A stretch of DNA of 64,000 nucleotides from Russula earlei (Eukaryota > Basidiomycota > Agaricomycetes > Russulales > Russulaceae), in NCBI GenBank assembly GCA_025769875.1, contig JAGFNK010000015.1, forward strand, positions 224,479 through 288,478, read 5' to 3'. This document shows positions 43,462 through 55,155 of the stretch, piece by piece; within the stretch, counting starts at the first letter, position 1; every line of letters begins with the position of its first letter. The notes beneath the pieces were generated by a model that searched no databases, was not told where the DNA came from, and saw nothing but the letters and a program-made list of their open reading frames with translations. The position numbers and the translations under genes are program-made.

Positions 43462-44770
43462 ATGCCCAAGGCAGGATACTATGCTGTCAAAATTGGCAAA
43501 AGGCCAGGCATTTATACGACATGGTCACATTTTTACAATCTTAACTCCTTGCTACGTTGTCCCTGATCGTTGTGCTTAGGGAAGATTGCCGAGAGCAGGT
43601 GGACGGTTATCCCCGCGCGAGATATAAGAAACTGAGAACGGTCGAGGAGGCGGAGGCTTGGATACAGGGAAGTACGCTGAGGGGTAGCGCAATCCAGACC
43701 AGCCCCGTAGAACAGCGCCATGTGCCATATCCTGTAAGGCCGAAGATTAGGACGACGAACCAGGCGAGGGCTTTGATTGGGTCACAGACCAGTGTACCAG
43801 TCTCAGCATCCCTGTTATCTCCAACAGTCGAACCTGTGTCCACAGGCCATTCAGAGTCTGTATTGCAACCTACCGCTGGTCTGTCAAATGCAGTATCACG
43901 CGCTACGGCGGGGCAGTCGAAAACTACAAGGTCAAACTTAGTGGCGGCGGAGCTTGTCGTGTATACTGATGGTGCGTGCTCGGGAAATGGACAGTCTGGT
44001 TCTGTTGCAGGGATCGGAGTGTGGTGGGGTTCTAATGACACTCGGTATGCGCTCCTCCCTCAATGGTGCTGTCCATTTATGCTAGCGTTGTTGAAGAAAC
44101 CTCTCCGAGCGCTGCCCTGGCCGTCAAACCAACAACCGTGCCGAATTGATCGTACGCCTGATTCCTCAAAATGAGGGTTTCCTCTCATTCATAGTGATTC
44201 AGGCTATCATTCGTGCGCTCGAGACAACTCCTATGAGTTCAGTCCCTCTAGTCATAAAATCCGACTCGGAGTACGCTATAAAATGTACTTCTCTGCATTG
44301 TCTCACCGCGCCTTCTAATCGAGTGCGTAGGTTTTACAGACTGGCTTCCTATCTGGCGGCGCAAAAATTTTATTACATCACAAGGAACGCCTGTCAAAAA
44401 TGTAAAGCTCATCATGTACATGGATGCCCTTTTCTCCACGCGCGGTCGAACAGGACAGGAGGTCAGGATTGAACATGTGCGTGGGCACGCTGGTGAGGTG
44501 GGAAATGAGGGCGCCGATGCACTGGCGGTCCATGGAGCAAAGCTACGCGAGGTAGATGAGCCAGATTGGGATGCACTGAGGGATCGGCTTGAGAAGGAGT
44601 CTGCGCAAGGGATGCGGACTACTGTAGAATTGGCGGACACATCTGTGAGCTGTCTCTGGATTTCACGTCCTTGTGAAAACACAACTCAAGGTGCTCCTTG
44701 GCAGATGTACGCTGATATAGTGCTTGATGAAAGGGATTTGCTTGCAGAGCTTGAAGGAGAGGCAGAATAG
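43462..44770 (+). CDS. RNH1: Ribonuclease H1
   Basis: ATG 43462 opens a hybrid-binding domain (YYAVKIGKRPGIYTTW, then after a short intron EDCREQVDGYPRARYKKL and TVEEAEAWI). A Ser/Thr-rich linker is followed by the catalytic domain: LVVYTDGACSGNG (first Asp), QTNNRAELI (Glu), IKSDSEYAIK (second Asp) and VRGHAGEVGNEGADALA (His and last Asp). GTPVKNVKLIMYMDAL lies between them. At least five exons with introns of about 50-60 bp; the third donor (near 44284) is the least certain. It cleaves the RNA of RNA-DNA hybrids in nucleus or mitochondria. Overall length (about 330 residues) and domain order are normal. It ends at TAG 44768-44770, 160 bp before ORC1 on the same strand. Confidence 0.92.
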
Positions 44771-44930
44771 ATCTGTATGCACTGGCATTGTAGCAGCAAC
44801 AATCATCGTTGTACTCAGCCTACTAGTGTGGTGTGACGCGACGCGACGCGATTGTAGGCGAGCGAGACCACAAAATGTAAGCGATGTAAGCAACAGCAAC
44901 AACAACACCCAGTCAAGCCAAGGCAAGACG

Positions 44931-47480
44931 ATGACTATGACAGCACCCCAAACTCCCCGGCGGTCAAAGCGACATCATCCCACAGTTTTCACCACAAACA
45001 ATCCTTTCCTTTCCCAACCGTGCCATGATCAATGGGCCTCTCCTCCTCTCCATACTCGCAGCGCCATCTCCACAGACCTGGTTGATGATGAGGAGTCGAC
45101 TGACAATGCCTCAACAACTTTCTACTCCACTTTTCTGCGTTCTTCGCATGCAAAGAATAAGACTGGAAAGGCAGCATTTGAAAGGTTTTCCATTGGGGAC
45201 ACAGTACTTCTTGCAACAAATGCTCGAAAACCCAGCATTGGTGTTATCATTGCTCTGTGGGAGGTTTTCCAGCCTCCCACAAACTCACAAATGTTTTCAA
45301 AGATACACTGGTTCCTCCGCCCGACTGAGCTTGCGCGTTCCCGTGTAAAGAGGGATCACGTAGAGGTATGCTTTCTCGTTCCCTCTCTTTGGGCCTCCAA
45401 ATGAACCCCCTGACATTCTACCCAGAACGAGATTTATTTTTCTCTTGATGCCACTTCTGTTATCAACACCTCTGCGATCCTCACCCATTGCGATGTTTCG
45501 TCCATCTCAGCAAAATACCAAAAGCCATCCTCTTCTCGTTATATCCTTCCCATATCAACCGCGGCAAACAGTTTTTACTGTGTCAATGCTGTAGATTCTC
45601 GACGTGGGTTATACTACAAGCTTGACTGGCATGCCCACCGGGAACGATCTCTCCAATGCGCCAAAGGAGATGGCATGCAATGGGGTTCCGGTGTCCCATG
45701 GGTGGTCACGGTGGAACCTATCCTAAAACCATGGAAGAGGACATCAGAGCGGGACGAGGAGGGTGCTGACATGGTTTCCCATACAGGCAGCGATGAGTTC
45801 GTGGACGACTCAGAATTCGCTACTCCTGCGGAGGCTCCAAATACACCGTCTAAGCGCAAGGGGGCCGCTTCCACTACCTTAACACCGCGACGTAAACGCG
45901 TAGCGCCTGCTCCAGCCGCTCCGACACCGCATTCAAAACGTGCTCTTCGTGTCCGCGCACGCAGACCAGTCATGCGACTACCGCCGCCCGAAATGACTGG
46001 CACGTTTATCGCTTGTGAAGCGTCGGCTGAGGCAGACCCTTGGTTACGGGCGATGCATGCACTCCATGTTGGCGCGCGGCCCGAGAGTCTGCCTTGTCGT
46101 ACCGAGGAGTACGCTCAGATCATGCGTGCAGTGGAGGAGTTACTTGAGGAGGGTAGCGGCGGATGCATCTGTGAGTTGATGACTACTTAAGATGTTTTTG
46201 GCAAGGTGGTAAACTGATCACATTGCGCAGACATTTCGGGGGTTCCAGGAACAGGCAAAACAGCAACAGTGCACGCTGTGGTGAGAGAATTAAAGCGCAT
46301 GGCTGAACAGAATGTAAGCCCCAACTTGATTCGCCAGGGCCAGAAGAACTGACGTAACACTGGTCGTGATTAGGAGACGAACCCATTCACGTACGTTGAA
46401 ATCAATGGGTTGCGGATACCCGAACCAAACGCGGCATATGGCCTGCTCTGGGGAGCCATCTCAGGACATGATATGGCGACTGACGGACACCTTCGCCTCA
46501 GCGCAAAGGTAGCCCTCAAACATTTGTCTCATCACTTCGGGTCGCCCAGGCGTGCTGGGCCCGGTGGTCATGCTTGGTCAGTAGGTCTTCCGTATGAGAA
46601 GGACCGCTTCACTGATGATGGATACAGTGTTGTCCTGATGGATGAATTGGATCAATTGATGACAGCCCAACAGGATGTTGTATACAATTTCTTCAATTGG
46701 CCGACGCTCGCTGGTGCAAAGTTAGTTGTACTTGCAGTAGCTAACACTATGGACCTCCCAGAGCGCGTCATGTCCGGCCGCGTTCGTTCCCGGCTTGGTG
46801 ATTTCTTCCTCTTCCTTTCCTAAGAGAATGCTAATGGATACTGATAGGCATGATTCGAATCAACTTCCAACCGTATACGACGCCTCAGCTCGAGCGAATT
46901 GTGCATGCTCGACTCGGAGAAAGTACTGACGTACTCTCTAGGGACGCGGTTAAGTTTGCGGCCATGAAGGTGTCGAGTATCTCTGGTGATGCTCGACGCA
47001 TACTTGACATTTGTCGGTGCGTCCTTTGGCCCGTCACCTTGGAATGACTGCTGAAGAACAGGCAGACGGACAGTAGAACTCGTTCAACCATACAGGCGTG
47101 TGGCGCGAACAGATGACGTGAAGGATGTCATCCGAGACTTGCAAAACTCGCCAACAACCGGTTTTCTGCGTTCACTCTCATTGCACGAGCGAATGCTCCT
47201 CGCCGCACTGCTGAGATGCATGCGTCGTGGTGGTGTCAGCGAGGTCCCTTGGGCGGACGTGAGCCACCAGCACCATCTGTATGCCGGCATATTTGCGGAT
47301 AGTACGCTCAAGCGACATGAACTCGAAGGAGTGCTCGATGCGTTGCTTGCCGCGCGTGTTGTGATATCTGAGACGCGTGGTGCTCGGCGCCTTGTGCTCA
47401 ACCTGGAGCAGGTAGAAGTCGAGCGCATACTCGGAGAAGTTGGTGGACAGCAGTGGCGAAATATGCTCGCTGCGGATTAG
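44931..47480 (+). CDS. ORC1: Origin recognition complex subunit 1
   Basis: ATG 44931 ([16 protein letters not shown]). A BAH domain follows ([52 protein letters not shown]). A disordered basic linker precedes the AAA+ ATPase: Walker [30 protein letters not shown], Walker [11 protein letters not shown], sensor 1 [13 protein letters not shown], arginine-finger region SGRVRSRLG and sensor 2 [14 protein letters not shown]. The C-terminus is a winged-helix domain ([20 protein letters not shown]) ending NMLAAD. About six introns, e.g. the one joining [13 protein letters not shown] (about 46575-46628). Orc1 binds ATP and origin DNA to load Cdc6 and MCM2-7. No frameshift; the catalytic motifs are complete. 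Confidence 0.93.
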
Positions 47481-48576
47481 TTACATTCCAGTTTTTTCAC
47501 GAGCACTCTACGTGTGTCCTGGACGTGTGTCGTGCGACTCGGGTTGGGATCGTTCGTTCACCGTCAGTCGGACATTCACAATGAAATGACACGACTAGGG
47601 CGCGAATGAATTGGCCTCATGAACAACGATCGAAAGAAAAGTCCAAGGGGCGCGTAACGTACAAAGACCGAGCTTTACCCGTCTGTTCGACCAACTGGAG
47701 CCGAACAGCGTGGAGGACGTGGGACCTCATGCGGGCCTCATGATCGATCAGAGTCAGGCGAGCACCTCGTTCCTCTTATCTGCTATCTGCACCCGGTTTG
47801 CGACCAAGCCGCCCTCTTTGTTTGTTTGCTTGCTTTTCCACGATCGGTTCCTCTTTGTCACCGCGTTTATGAACATGCCCAGCTGATCGCTCACGCACGC
47901 CACAAACCGTTCACGATTGACGGATCTTTGCGCCGACGGGGACTGGGGACTGGGTACGAGCCGTAAGGTTCCCGATAAGTCAGAGCCAAATATTGGCATC
48001 CCTGGACCATGTACACTGCAGGCCGAGTCATGACCGCGACAAGCTCCGCTTTGATTGTCTAGGCATTGGCATAAGGTTCATCAGCGATGCCAGTAATGCA
48101 GTCTCGTCCGGGGGGTGGGCACGCACTGGGCACCATTCCCATCCTGTGCTGCCGAAAGGTGCCAGACTGTCCTTGGGCGTGCCCGGCACCCTGTCATTTT
48201 GTTCCGGCCGTGAACATTTTGGTGCCCCATTTGCTGTGCATCCAAAAATTCGAATTGAATCGTCTCTCTCTTTACTGCGCATCAATACGTTTCTGCATGT
48301 AGCCTCGATGATAAAGAGGGTTCGAAAATAAACTTTGTTCATACATACAGCGCGCGCTCGGGGCGCTCAAATGGGCGCAACTTGTCTCCATCCCTCGTGG
48401 TACGGTACTATATCCCTAATCGATGGCAGTCCCGGGAATTGATTGCGCCCTCAAGACGCAGGCCGGGCACTCGACTCAATCAGGCTAATCTAATTACACT
48501 CTCACAAAAGGCTTTGCGCCCCTACATCCCTAGTCAATTTGAACCATCACTACCACCACCGCCTCGGTGTCAAGTC
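47481..48576. other. Intergenic stretch
   Basis: About 1.1 kb between ORC1 and the next plus-strand gene with no supported coding sequence. The T/G-alternating TTTGTTTGTTTGCTTGC at 47818-47834 is low complexity. Likely terminator region and promoter. Confidence 0.45.
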
Positions 48577-49657
48577 ATGAACGGCCACAAGTCTCACAAC
48601 CAGCCATGGAACAGCACGCATTCACCCGCCGTGAATGATGCTCCTCGTACGCTCGCTGGTTAGTTGTGTCCACCTGTTACACATCAAGGTGAAAAGGTGT
48701 CGCTGATGATGTGATCCAAAGCTTCATCATCATACTCATCCCAACAGTACGGCGCAACCACAACCCTGTCAACCACCCTTTATCCGACCAGGATCATGGA
48801 CCCTTCGACACCAGTATCACTTGGGCGTAAGTCGCTTACATTGTGTGTGCAACGTTCCGTTGCCAAGTACTGTGATGTTCTAGAGATCCCTTCACAGAAC
48901 TCTCCGATCTCGCTAACAGTCCCCACAACACCGTCACATGGCTTAGCGGGCATTTCCTATACAGGCCATCAGTCCTTCGTGGCTTCGCCGCCGCCGAACA
49001 TTCCACGCACTGGAGAAAGGCCGTTGCGTCGTGGCGTGGAGAGTGAGCCCGCAACCCCGCATCGTGAGCACCCCTGACCTGTATCCTGTAGATAATGCCA
49101 CTGCGTCGGGGAATCTGCCGTGGGGTCCTACAGTTAGCGATGGGAATCGGGTACATCTTTCTCTGTCGCAGGGCCAGTCCCAGGGCTACTATAACCACGA
49201 TCCAACGCCGCCTGTGCAATCTCACCGAGGTATGTCCATGTCCTGCACTCGCTTTTGTCGTACACCACCGGCATACTCACGGGCAATTGACATTAACTCC
49301 AGCGCCAAACAGCACGCCGGACGGCAGTCAGAACTGCATGATCCCAGGTTGTCCACTCAAGGCATATTATAACTACGCCGATCGAGAACAGACGGAATAT
49401 TGCGGACAGGGCCACGAGCTGTACGTCTCTGGCTTTGACATTGCGGATAGTTTCAGTCTCAGACATGCTTCATTAGGCAAGCGATAGAAACAGGTCTGGC
49501 GGGCACTTGCGTAATGTGTAAGGGACGGCCACGCCGCATGGGCGAACTCGTTTGTGGTCGCACCTGTAGGGAACAAGAACGTCTAGCGACTCAGGTCCAT
49601 GGATATTACTATGGTGTGGAGGTAACTCGACGCGAACCCCGAAGGCCGGGAGCGTAG
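48577..49657 (+). CDS. Cysteine-module protein 1 (uncharacterised basidiomycete family)
   Basis: Start tentatively ATG 48577 (MNGHKSHNQPWNSTHSP); upstream exons are possible. Exons with introns of about 50-110 bp follow, including one encoding NTVTWLSGHFLYRPSVLRGF and HWRKAVASWRG; splice choice around 49045-49100 is unsure. The C-terminal part is clear: CMIPGCPLKAYYNYADREQT with EYCGQGHEL, an intron after the first two bases of the Leu codon, then QAIETGLAGTCVMCKGRPRR and MGELVCGRTCREQERLATQV, ending VTRREPRRPGA at TAG 49655-49657. The spaced Cys/His pattern (C-x4-C, C-x3-H, C-x2-C, C-x3-C) suggests zinc binding. I recognise the sequence as a recurrent Rhizoctonia-type family but know no function. 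The same module recurs in the next gene. Confidence 0.6.
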
Positions 49658-50320
49658 TCGCTCCAATATTGTCTGTCTCTGGCTTCGTGTTTCTATTGTT
49701 GGGTATGCCTGCTCTAGTCCGCGCTATTTCATGTGATCCCGTTGTTTGTTGTTTACCGAAAGGCCTGATCAGTCAGATCAGAATGCGTCTCGGCCGACTG
49801 ACTACAACTTGCCCACACATGGGCACGACCACCGTCATCATGGCATGGGGCCGAAGGCAACTGTCAGTATTCGCCGCCCGTTAGATGGATGCTTCTAGAT
49901 CTAGAAGTACAACTCTCATCCATCGAAAATGTCCCTGTGGTGGCGCAACCTACTTAGCACTTCAAGGCAATGCACGAGGCGTATCTCCTTTAGTACTCGT
50001 GCCACTCTCATCTCGCTGCGGCTGGGCATGAAGTCGGAGCGTAGGCATTCTGCCCTTGCGTGCATCCATCAGGCACAAGGGGTAAATTGTGAACCTATGC
50101 GGAATGTGCTTCGACATCAATCCATCAGCTAATTCAGTTCGAAAGCGCCTTGCCCACCTGACACACAACCACAAGTGAGGGGTACGAGTCTCGTGTGACT
50201 TGTCCCTCCGCCATTTGCGCCCTCCCAAGCTTAAGAAAGATATGAATATTGGTTCTTTCTCCATATCACCGTTCAGACCCCTCACTCCCCAACTCTTCGA
50301 CATACTCTACCGCCGCGACC
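49658..50320. other. Intergenic stretch
   Basis: No supported gene. Inverted AGATCTAGAAG-type words around 49895-49907 and a pyrimidine-rich leader before ATG 50321 are the only visible structure. Confidence 0.4.
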
Positions 50321-51292
50321 ATGAGTCAGGACCAAGACCCTCGCTATCGTTCCGGTTATTATCAGGCGCATCCCTCGGGTCCACCTCAACAATCTGGGCA
50401 ATTTGTCTCGCGTCTTCCAATGACTCAAGATGGGTATCCTAACCGTCCGAACCAGCACGGTATCTATCCATCTCCTCTGTCTTCGAGAGATTTAGGAACT
50501 AATTTTTTTTTGGAAGCATACCAATTTCCACAAGGTTCACCACCACTTCAGCCGTCGGGATCCTCTACCAGTGGTAGCTATCCGCCTTATGGGGAATCGC
50601 ATATGTCTTTTCCCGAGCCACATCCAGAATCGAGTTTCCCGCAACGCAGTTCCAGTGGACACACAGCAACTTACTTCTCCCCCCCACCGACAATTCCCGA
50701 CCCGTCCATACCCCCACATCATTACGTACGTCGGGATACCGGTGGCTCTTCTTATGGCGCACGCCAAGATCCATCCGACTATCCGCCATCTGATAGATCT
50801 TCTGGTGGACACCGCGCGCATCCTGCCGGGGGTTCAGATACTGGAGGATCCGACATGTATTCTGGGGCTCAATCCTCTCAGTTTCAGAATTGGAACACGT
50901 CCGGATACGACGAGGGCCGCGACGAGGGACACGACGACGACCAATATCAGAGAAAAGGTCCAAGGAGCCCTCCTGCAGCCGGTTATAGTATGCAATGCAC
51001 ATAACTTCGCGTTTCCCTTCCTGATGAGCTCGTCTAGCGCGTCATTGTCGATATCCTTACTGTAATAATCATGTATTCTTTGACCGGCGTGTCAATGAAT
51101 ATAGGGAGTGGTGCAGCGACGACCACATGCTGTGCGCAGTCCGCATCACTTTCATGGCCCCAATAGGCTTACTTTATCTTAGGGCCTGCGGTAGCGAACG
51201 GTGTTGAGAGGCCTTGCAAACATTGTCGAGTTTGGCCTCGTCGTTATGGCCATAAGCTCTGCAGTGGGAACGTTTGCCGATATGCACCTTAA
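50321..51292 (+). CDS. Cysteine-module protein 2, disordered N-terminus
   Basis: ATG 50321 starts MSQDQDPRYRSGYYQAHPSG. Exon 1 (to about 50988) encodes a Pro/Ser/Gly/Tyr-rich disordered region without domains, ending RKGPRSPPAAGY. After an intron (gtatgc...aatatag, about 50989-51104) a short exon gives EWCSDDHML, then a further intron and VERPCKHCRVWPRRYGHKLC with SGNVCRYAP, ending at TAA 51290-51292. This matches the module of the preceding gene (EYCGQGHEL ... CVMCKGRPRR-MGELVCGRTC), with the intron at the same place. With that junction the last exon is one base out of frame; a 28-bp alternative intron keeps frame. Function unknown; adjacency suggests an old tandem relationship. Confidence 0.5.
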
Positions 51293-52239
51293 GGCTACCC
51301 ACAAGTCTTGCTTCCTTTTCGGCTCCCCGTCCTTGTTAGAGTTGCACGCTCATACAGTAGTGACCTAGTAACTTTGGTGTGTGGGGAGGTTGGGAGCCTT
51401 GGCTCCTCCCGGGCCGAGCCGTTTTGGTCTCTAGGTGCCTGGTATAACGATTATTTAACACTTCCACATCACGTCCACAGAATCTCGTTTGCACTCCCAT
51501 TACTTCTCCCTCAATTCGATTGCTTCTCCAAAGTCAGGTTCAATGGCACAGTTACATTCAATACGAGTCGATGGCCGTTTGTCTGACACACTGTCAATGG
51601 CTGAGTGAACAACAGAGGCAGATCGCAAGTCAGACCTGGAGTAAATATATGATCTCTGCCAATATCTTAAAATTCCCAGTTGTAAACTGCAGTGCACATA
51701 GTACAGTAGATGCTAGCTACCTAATGAGCAGGCTTGGGCCATGCACCAGCCCTTACCTAGAGTCCAGACCAGTAGTGGTGAAGATGTGATACCCAGGTGA
51801 TGGTAACATGTGTGTTGGGAAGGTGGGCCAGTGGGCCATTGATGTGAAGACAGAGATGTGTGTGAATGATGCAGAGTGTCACAGGAACCGGCATTATGAA
51901 CCAAATCAGCAACTGGATCAGCTTACCCATACATGACTCATGTTTGTCTTGTTCTGTATGACTCACTACTACTGTCACTGACCCACCAACCATGCAGCTT
52001 ACTTAAGGTACCTAGCAATCAGTCAGAACTTGTAGACACACTGAAAATGATGATCTTGATTTCTTTCAAATGGGGGGTAGGGTAAAAGTAGTGATTAATG
52101 TGAAACCATGCATGTTTTTTTTTGTCAGAATATACCCATTTGATGTTTTCCCCTTCCTCATGTTTTTGGAGAGATGTCATGCAGAATGGTAGAGTTCAAG
52201 TCGATGCTTCAAATTGGCATCCTTGGCTAATCACATGTC
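51293..52239. other. Intergenic stretch leading into repeat-rich DNA
   Basis: No supported gene. Composition shifts toward A/T and simple words (TGTGTG, ATTGATG) compared with the left of the window, marking the border of the transposon-rich block. Confidence 0.4.
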
Positions 52240-52894
52240 TCTAAGCCATCCTCATCCTCAAGCCCCATCAACCATACATCCGCACAGATGGTGTACTCCC
52301 TCCCCATGATCCGTTCAGGCTAGGGTGGCCAGATGGCAAGTGATCAGCCAAGTGTGGGATCTCACAGCAACTATTTGCACTGCCATGTACTTTGTTGTCC
52401 CTGTGAAGGTGCCTCCATGGGAGCCAATGAGCTTGCTGGAAACACCAAAATCACAAAGCTTGACTGTGCCCTGTCACAAGAGGAGGATGTTCAATGGCTT
52501 GATGTCCTGATGGATGACCTTCTTAAAGTGCAAGTAGGCCAGGCCTTCCAGCACCTGCCAAGTGGGTTCCCAATCCCCAGATCATGGTGAGGAAGGAAGG
52601 AAGGAAGGAAGGAAGGAAAGGGCAAATGAAAGCCACACACTTCCTCTGCCAACACTCATGTGACCTTCTCTCCCATGTGGCCCTTCCTCCATCAGATCAG
52701 CTCCCTGATGGTGGCCAGGCTCTTTCCCTCATATAGCTCCATCATCAACTTGACCTTGCTGTTCCATGGTGACATGTACATGCCATAAAAATGGACCACA
52801 TTCATGTGCCTGAGGCTGGAGAGGAATGCAAGCTTGGCCACAAGCTGCTTCAGTGGGCCCTTGTGCATGATGATTGTCTTGTACACTAACTGGC
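52240..52894 (-). pseudogene. Truncated MAP kinase kinase (STE7/MKK-type) fragment
   Basis: Leftwards from 52894: QLVYKTIIMHKGPLKQL, FLSSLRHMNVVHFYGMYMS and MMELYEGKSLATIRELI (N-lobe). After a gap with the GGAA microsatellite come VLEGLAYLHFKKVIHQDIKP, VKLCDFGVSSKLIGSHGGTF and TGTTKYMA, then an intron of about 60 bp and PERIMGREYTICADVW. These are the catalytic loop, DFG, activation segment and PER motif of MAPKKs. HRD has become HQD, an in-frame TGA sits just before QGTVKLCDFG, and the N-terminus stops exactly where a Copia LTR begins (52895). It retains an intron, so it is a genomic fragment, not a reverse-transcribed copy. Confidence 0.75.
52591..52618. repeat. (GGAA)n microsatellite
   Basis: Six to seven tandem GGAA units between the two lobes of the kinase fragment. 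Confidence 0.9.
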
Positions 52895-53130
52895 TGTTGG
52901 AAACGCAGCCACTGTGTGGCAGAGAAACGGACTGAACGGACCGGATAGTTAGAACACTGTGTTGATACCACCATTCCTTTTTCCTCAGTCTTTCATATAC
53001 AAGACTGAGGTCAGTAGCACATTCCTTTACCATTTACATATACTCATTATGTACATAGCCTTTGTCCAACAGGTTAGCTTACTAACCTAATATCAGTCTT
53101 TCATATACAAGACTGAGCCTTTGTCCAACA
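52895..53130 (+). repeat. 5' LTR of Copia element A
   Basis: Begins TGTTGGAAACGCAGCC and ends CCTTTGTCCAACA, i.e. TGTTGGA/TCCAACA terminal inverted ends. It is followed by GATTATGAGACCTGCC, which parallels the primer-binding-site sequence after the LTR of element B (GGTTATGGGCCCTGCC). It contains a 10-bp palindrome CCTCAGTCTT/AAGACTGAGG (52983-53010), and a duplicated end: CAGTCTTTCATATACAAGAC and GCCTTTGTCCAACA both occur twice. An alternative end is 53071. Confidence 0.65.
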
Positions 53131-53202
53131 GATTATGAGACCTGCCTGTCTCTGAAAGCTAAATCACTTCCATAAACAGTCGACATTTCATAACTGCGTA
53201 AC

Positions 53203-54385
53203 ATGAGTTCCTCAGCATCATCCCCAGCACCTTCATCCTTGAAAGGAAAGAGCTCTCCCACAGGTGGAGCCACAGGAAAAATGGGCAGAACCAAACTCCA
53301 ATGTCATGACATGCCGATCCTCCAAGACGGTGCAGATGAATATGCTGACTGGAAGGGAGTAATGGAGGCAATATTCGAAGCAACAGATCTGTTAAACATC
53401 GTAAACGGAACTGAAAAGAAACTGGATGCAAACATTGACCCCAATGCTGCTGCTGACTGGACGGCAAGGGACCACGAAGCGCATGCCCAAATCTTTATGT
53501 CCATATGAGGCATGCTCTCAAAACAATACTTGGTGTAAAAGGTTCCACAGAGTGCTGGAAAAAGCTTTCAATTTGATTCGAAGGGCAAGGTGACCAACAA
53601 GTCGCCCACTTATTGTCAGACCTATATCTGACCACCCTCTTGGACACCGAAGCAATGGCTCCCTAGCTCGAGCACAAAATGCAGCTCGCACGCACACTCA
53701 AAACACTCAGATACCCAATACCCGAAAAACTTCTCGCATGGATGATCATCATTGCACTCCTGGAAACATTGGAAACTCATAAACCATACTGTATTCCATG
53801 CCCTCTGACAAGCTCAGTACCGACTATGTCATCGTCCAAATCCTGGTGAATGAACAACGCCAGATCTGCACGACTGGTACCACTGCAGTGGCCTACTTTG
53901 CCAAGGCAGGTAAAAAGGAGAAAAATAAAAACAACCAAAGCGAGAAAAATAACAAAAAGTGCACCCACTGCAAGCACAAGGGACACAAAGTAACGGAGTG
54001 CTGGAAACTCCACAGAAAACCCACCAAGAAGGCAAAAGTTGCAGCCACTGATGCTAGTGTGCCTGGATCACCAATGTCCACATTGCTGACACTTACCAGC
54101 ACCGCGATCGCCAACGTCCCAGATCCCGACTATGTTATTAGATTATACCATGCAGTTGAGGACAATCCTGACTTGACCACTGCTCACACGTTAAAGACCC
54201 AGGATGAACTTTGAACAGCCAACCTTGCTAACAGTTGGCTCATTGACTCTGGGGCATCACACATAATGACCTCTCACCGTGAATGGTTCAACCAATATAC
54301 CACTCTCCCAAATCCAACTCAAGTCATGCTTGGAGATAATAGTTCTATTCCTGTGATTGGAGTCAGCCAAGTACAAGTCCAAATG
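53203..54385 (+). pseudogene. gag and protease of Copia element A
   Basis: ATG 53203 (MSSSASSPAPSSLKGKSS) with gag motifs (QDGADEYADWKGVMEAIFEA), a CCHC knuckle CTHCKHKGHKVTEC (about 53959-54000) and the protease SWLIDSGASHIMTSH (about 54234). Broken by stop codons at 53574 (TGA), 53664 (TAG) and 54212 (TGA) and by frame changes near 53505 and 53780. The reading is cut at 54385 by the insertion of element B. Confidence 0.8.
54381..54385. other. Target-site duplication of element B (left)
   Basis: AAATG before the 5' LTR pairs with GAATG (59681-59685) after the 3' LTR; one mismatch in five. Confidence 0.65.
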
Positions 54386-54865
54386 TGTTGAGATCAGCAC
54401 TGGCCTGAGCCCCAGGTGCATTGTGATGCAATCACAACTCTGATGCGTTGACGCATCGGATCACCCTGGACCGGGCATTACTGGCTTCAGCTCATACGCT
54501 GCAGCACGCGTTAGAGACATTGATTAGATGATTTCGGACAATCGGTAGCTAGTTACCACTGATCCTCAGACATACTTAGTGATCCATAATGGTAGTTAGC
54601 TGCACTGCACTTAGTGGTGGTACTCAGGTACTTAAGAACGCCACAAAGCACGTAGATCACTTCAGTTTTGTATCAACTAAACTGAAGTGAGTACTTAGTC
54701 TATGATATCTTATTGCTCTGTACTGATAACACGTTGTAGCTATTGTCTGATAGGTACACTATTTATATCAGTTTTGTATCAACTAAACTAACTATTGTCT
54801 GATAGATCTGCCTGCGATCTTATCATCTGCTGCTATCTAATCACACACACTGCGCATTTTCAACA
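54386..54865 (+). repeat. 5' LTR of Copia element B
   Basis: 480 bp, TGTTGAGATCAGCACTGGCC to CATTTTCAACA. Matches the 3' LTR with about twenty differences, nearly all transitions and many at CpG. Confidence 0.95.
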
Positions 54866-55155
54866 GGTTATGGGCCCTGCCCATATCTAAAGTCCACAGA
54901 GATCACCACACATTTATTCCTATAACACCTCCCTTCCCCACAAACCTCTGTTATCAGACGACATCTTACTCCCTTGGTCCCTGGAGCCAAAGGATTGATG
55001 CGTGCGCAGTTACATCACATGTCAAAGATACTGATTTGATCTCTAATTGATCTGGCTATAATTGCTCCACTGGTCTGGATTGGCAATTCTCCCTATTACC
55101 TAACATTTCCAAATGACACTCCCCCCCATCTTTATAGCAACCTGCTGGAATCTCG

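Noticed and set aside
52240..52894. Processed (reverse-transcribed) kinase pseudogene
   Set aside because: A spliceosomal intron is retained between the KYMA and PERI motifs.
53506..53508. TGA counted as another CGA-to-TGA change in gag
   Set aside because: Coding resumes in a different frame right after it (MRHALKTILGVKG), so the stop is a by-product of a frameshift.
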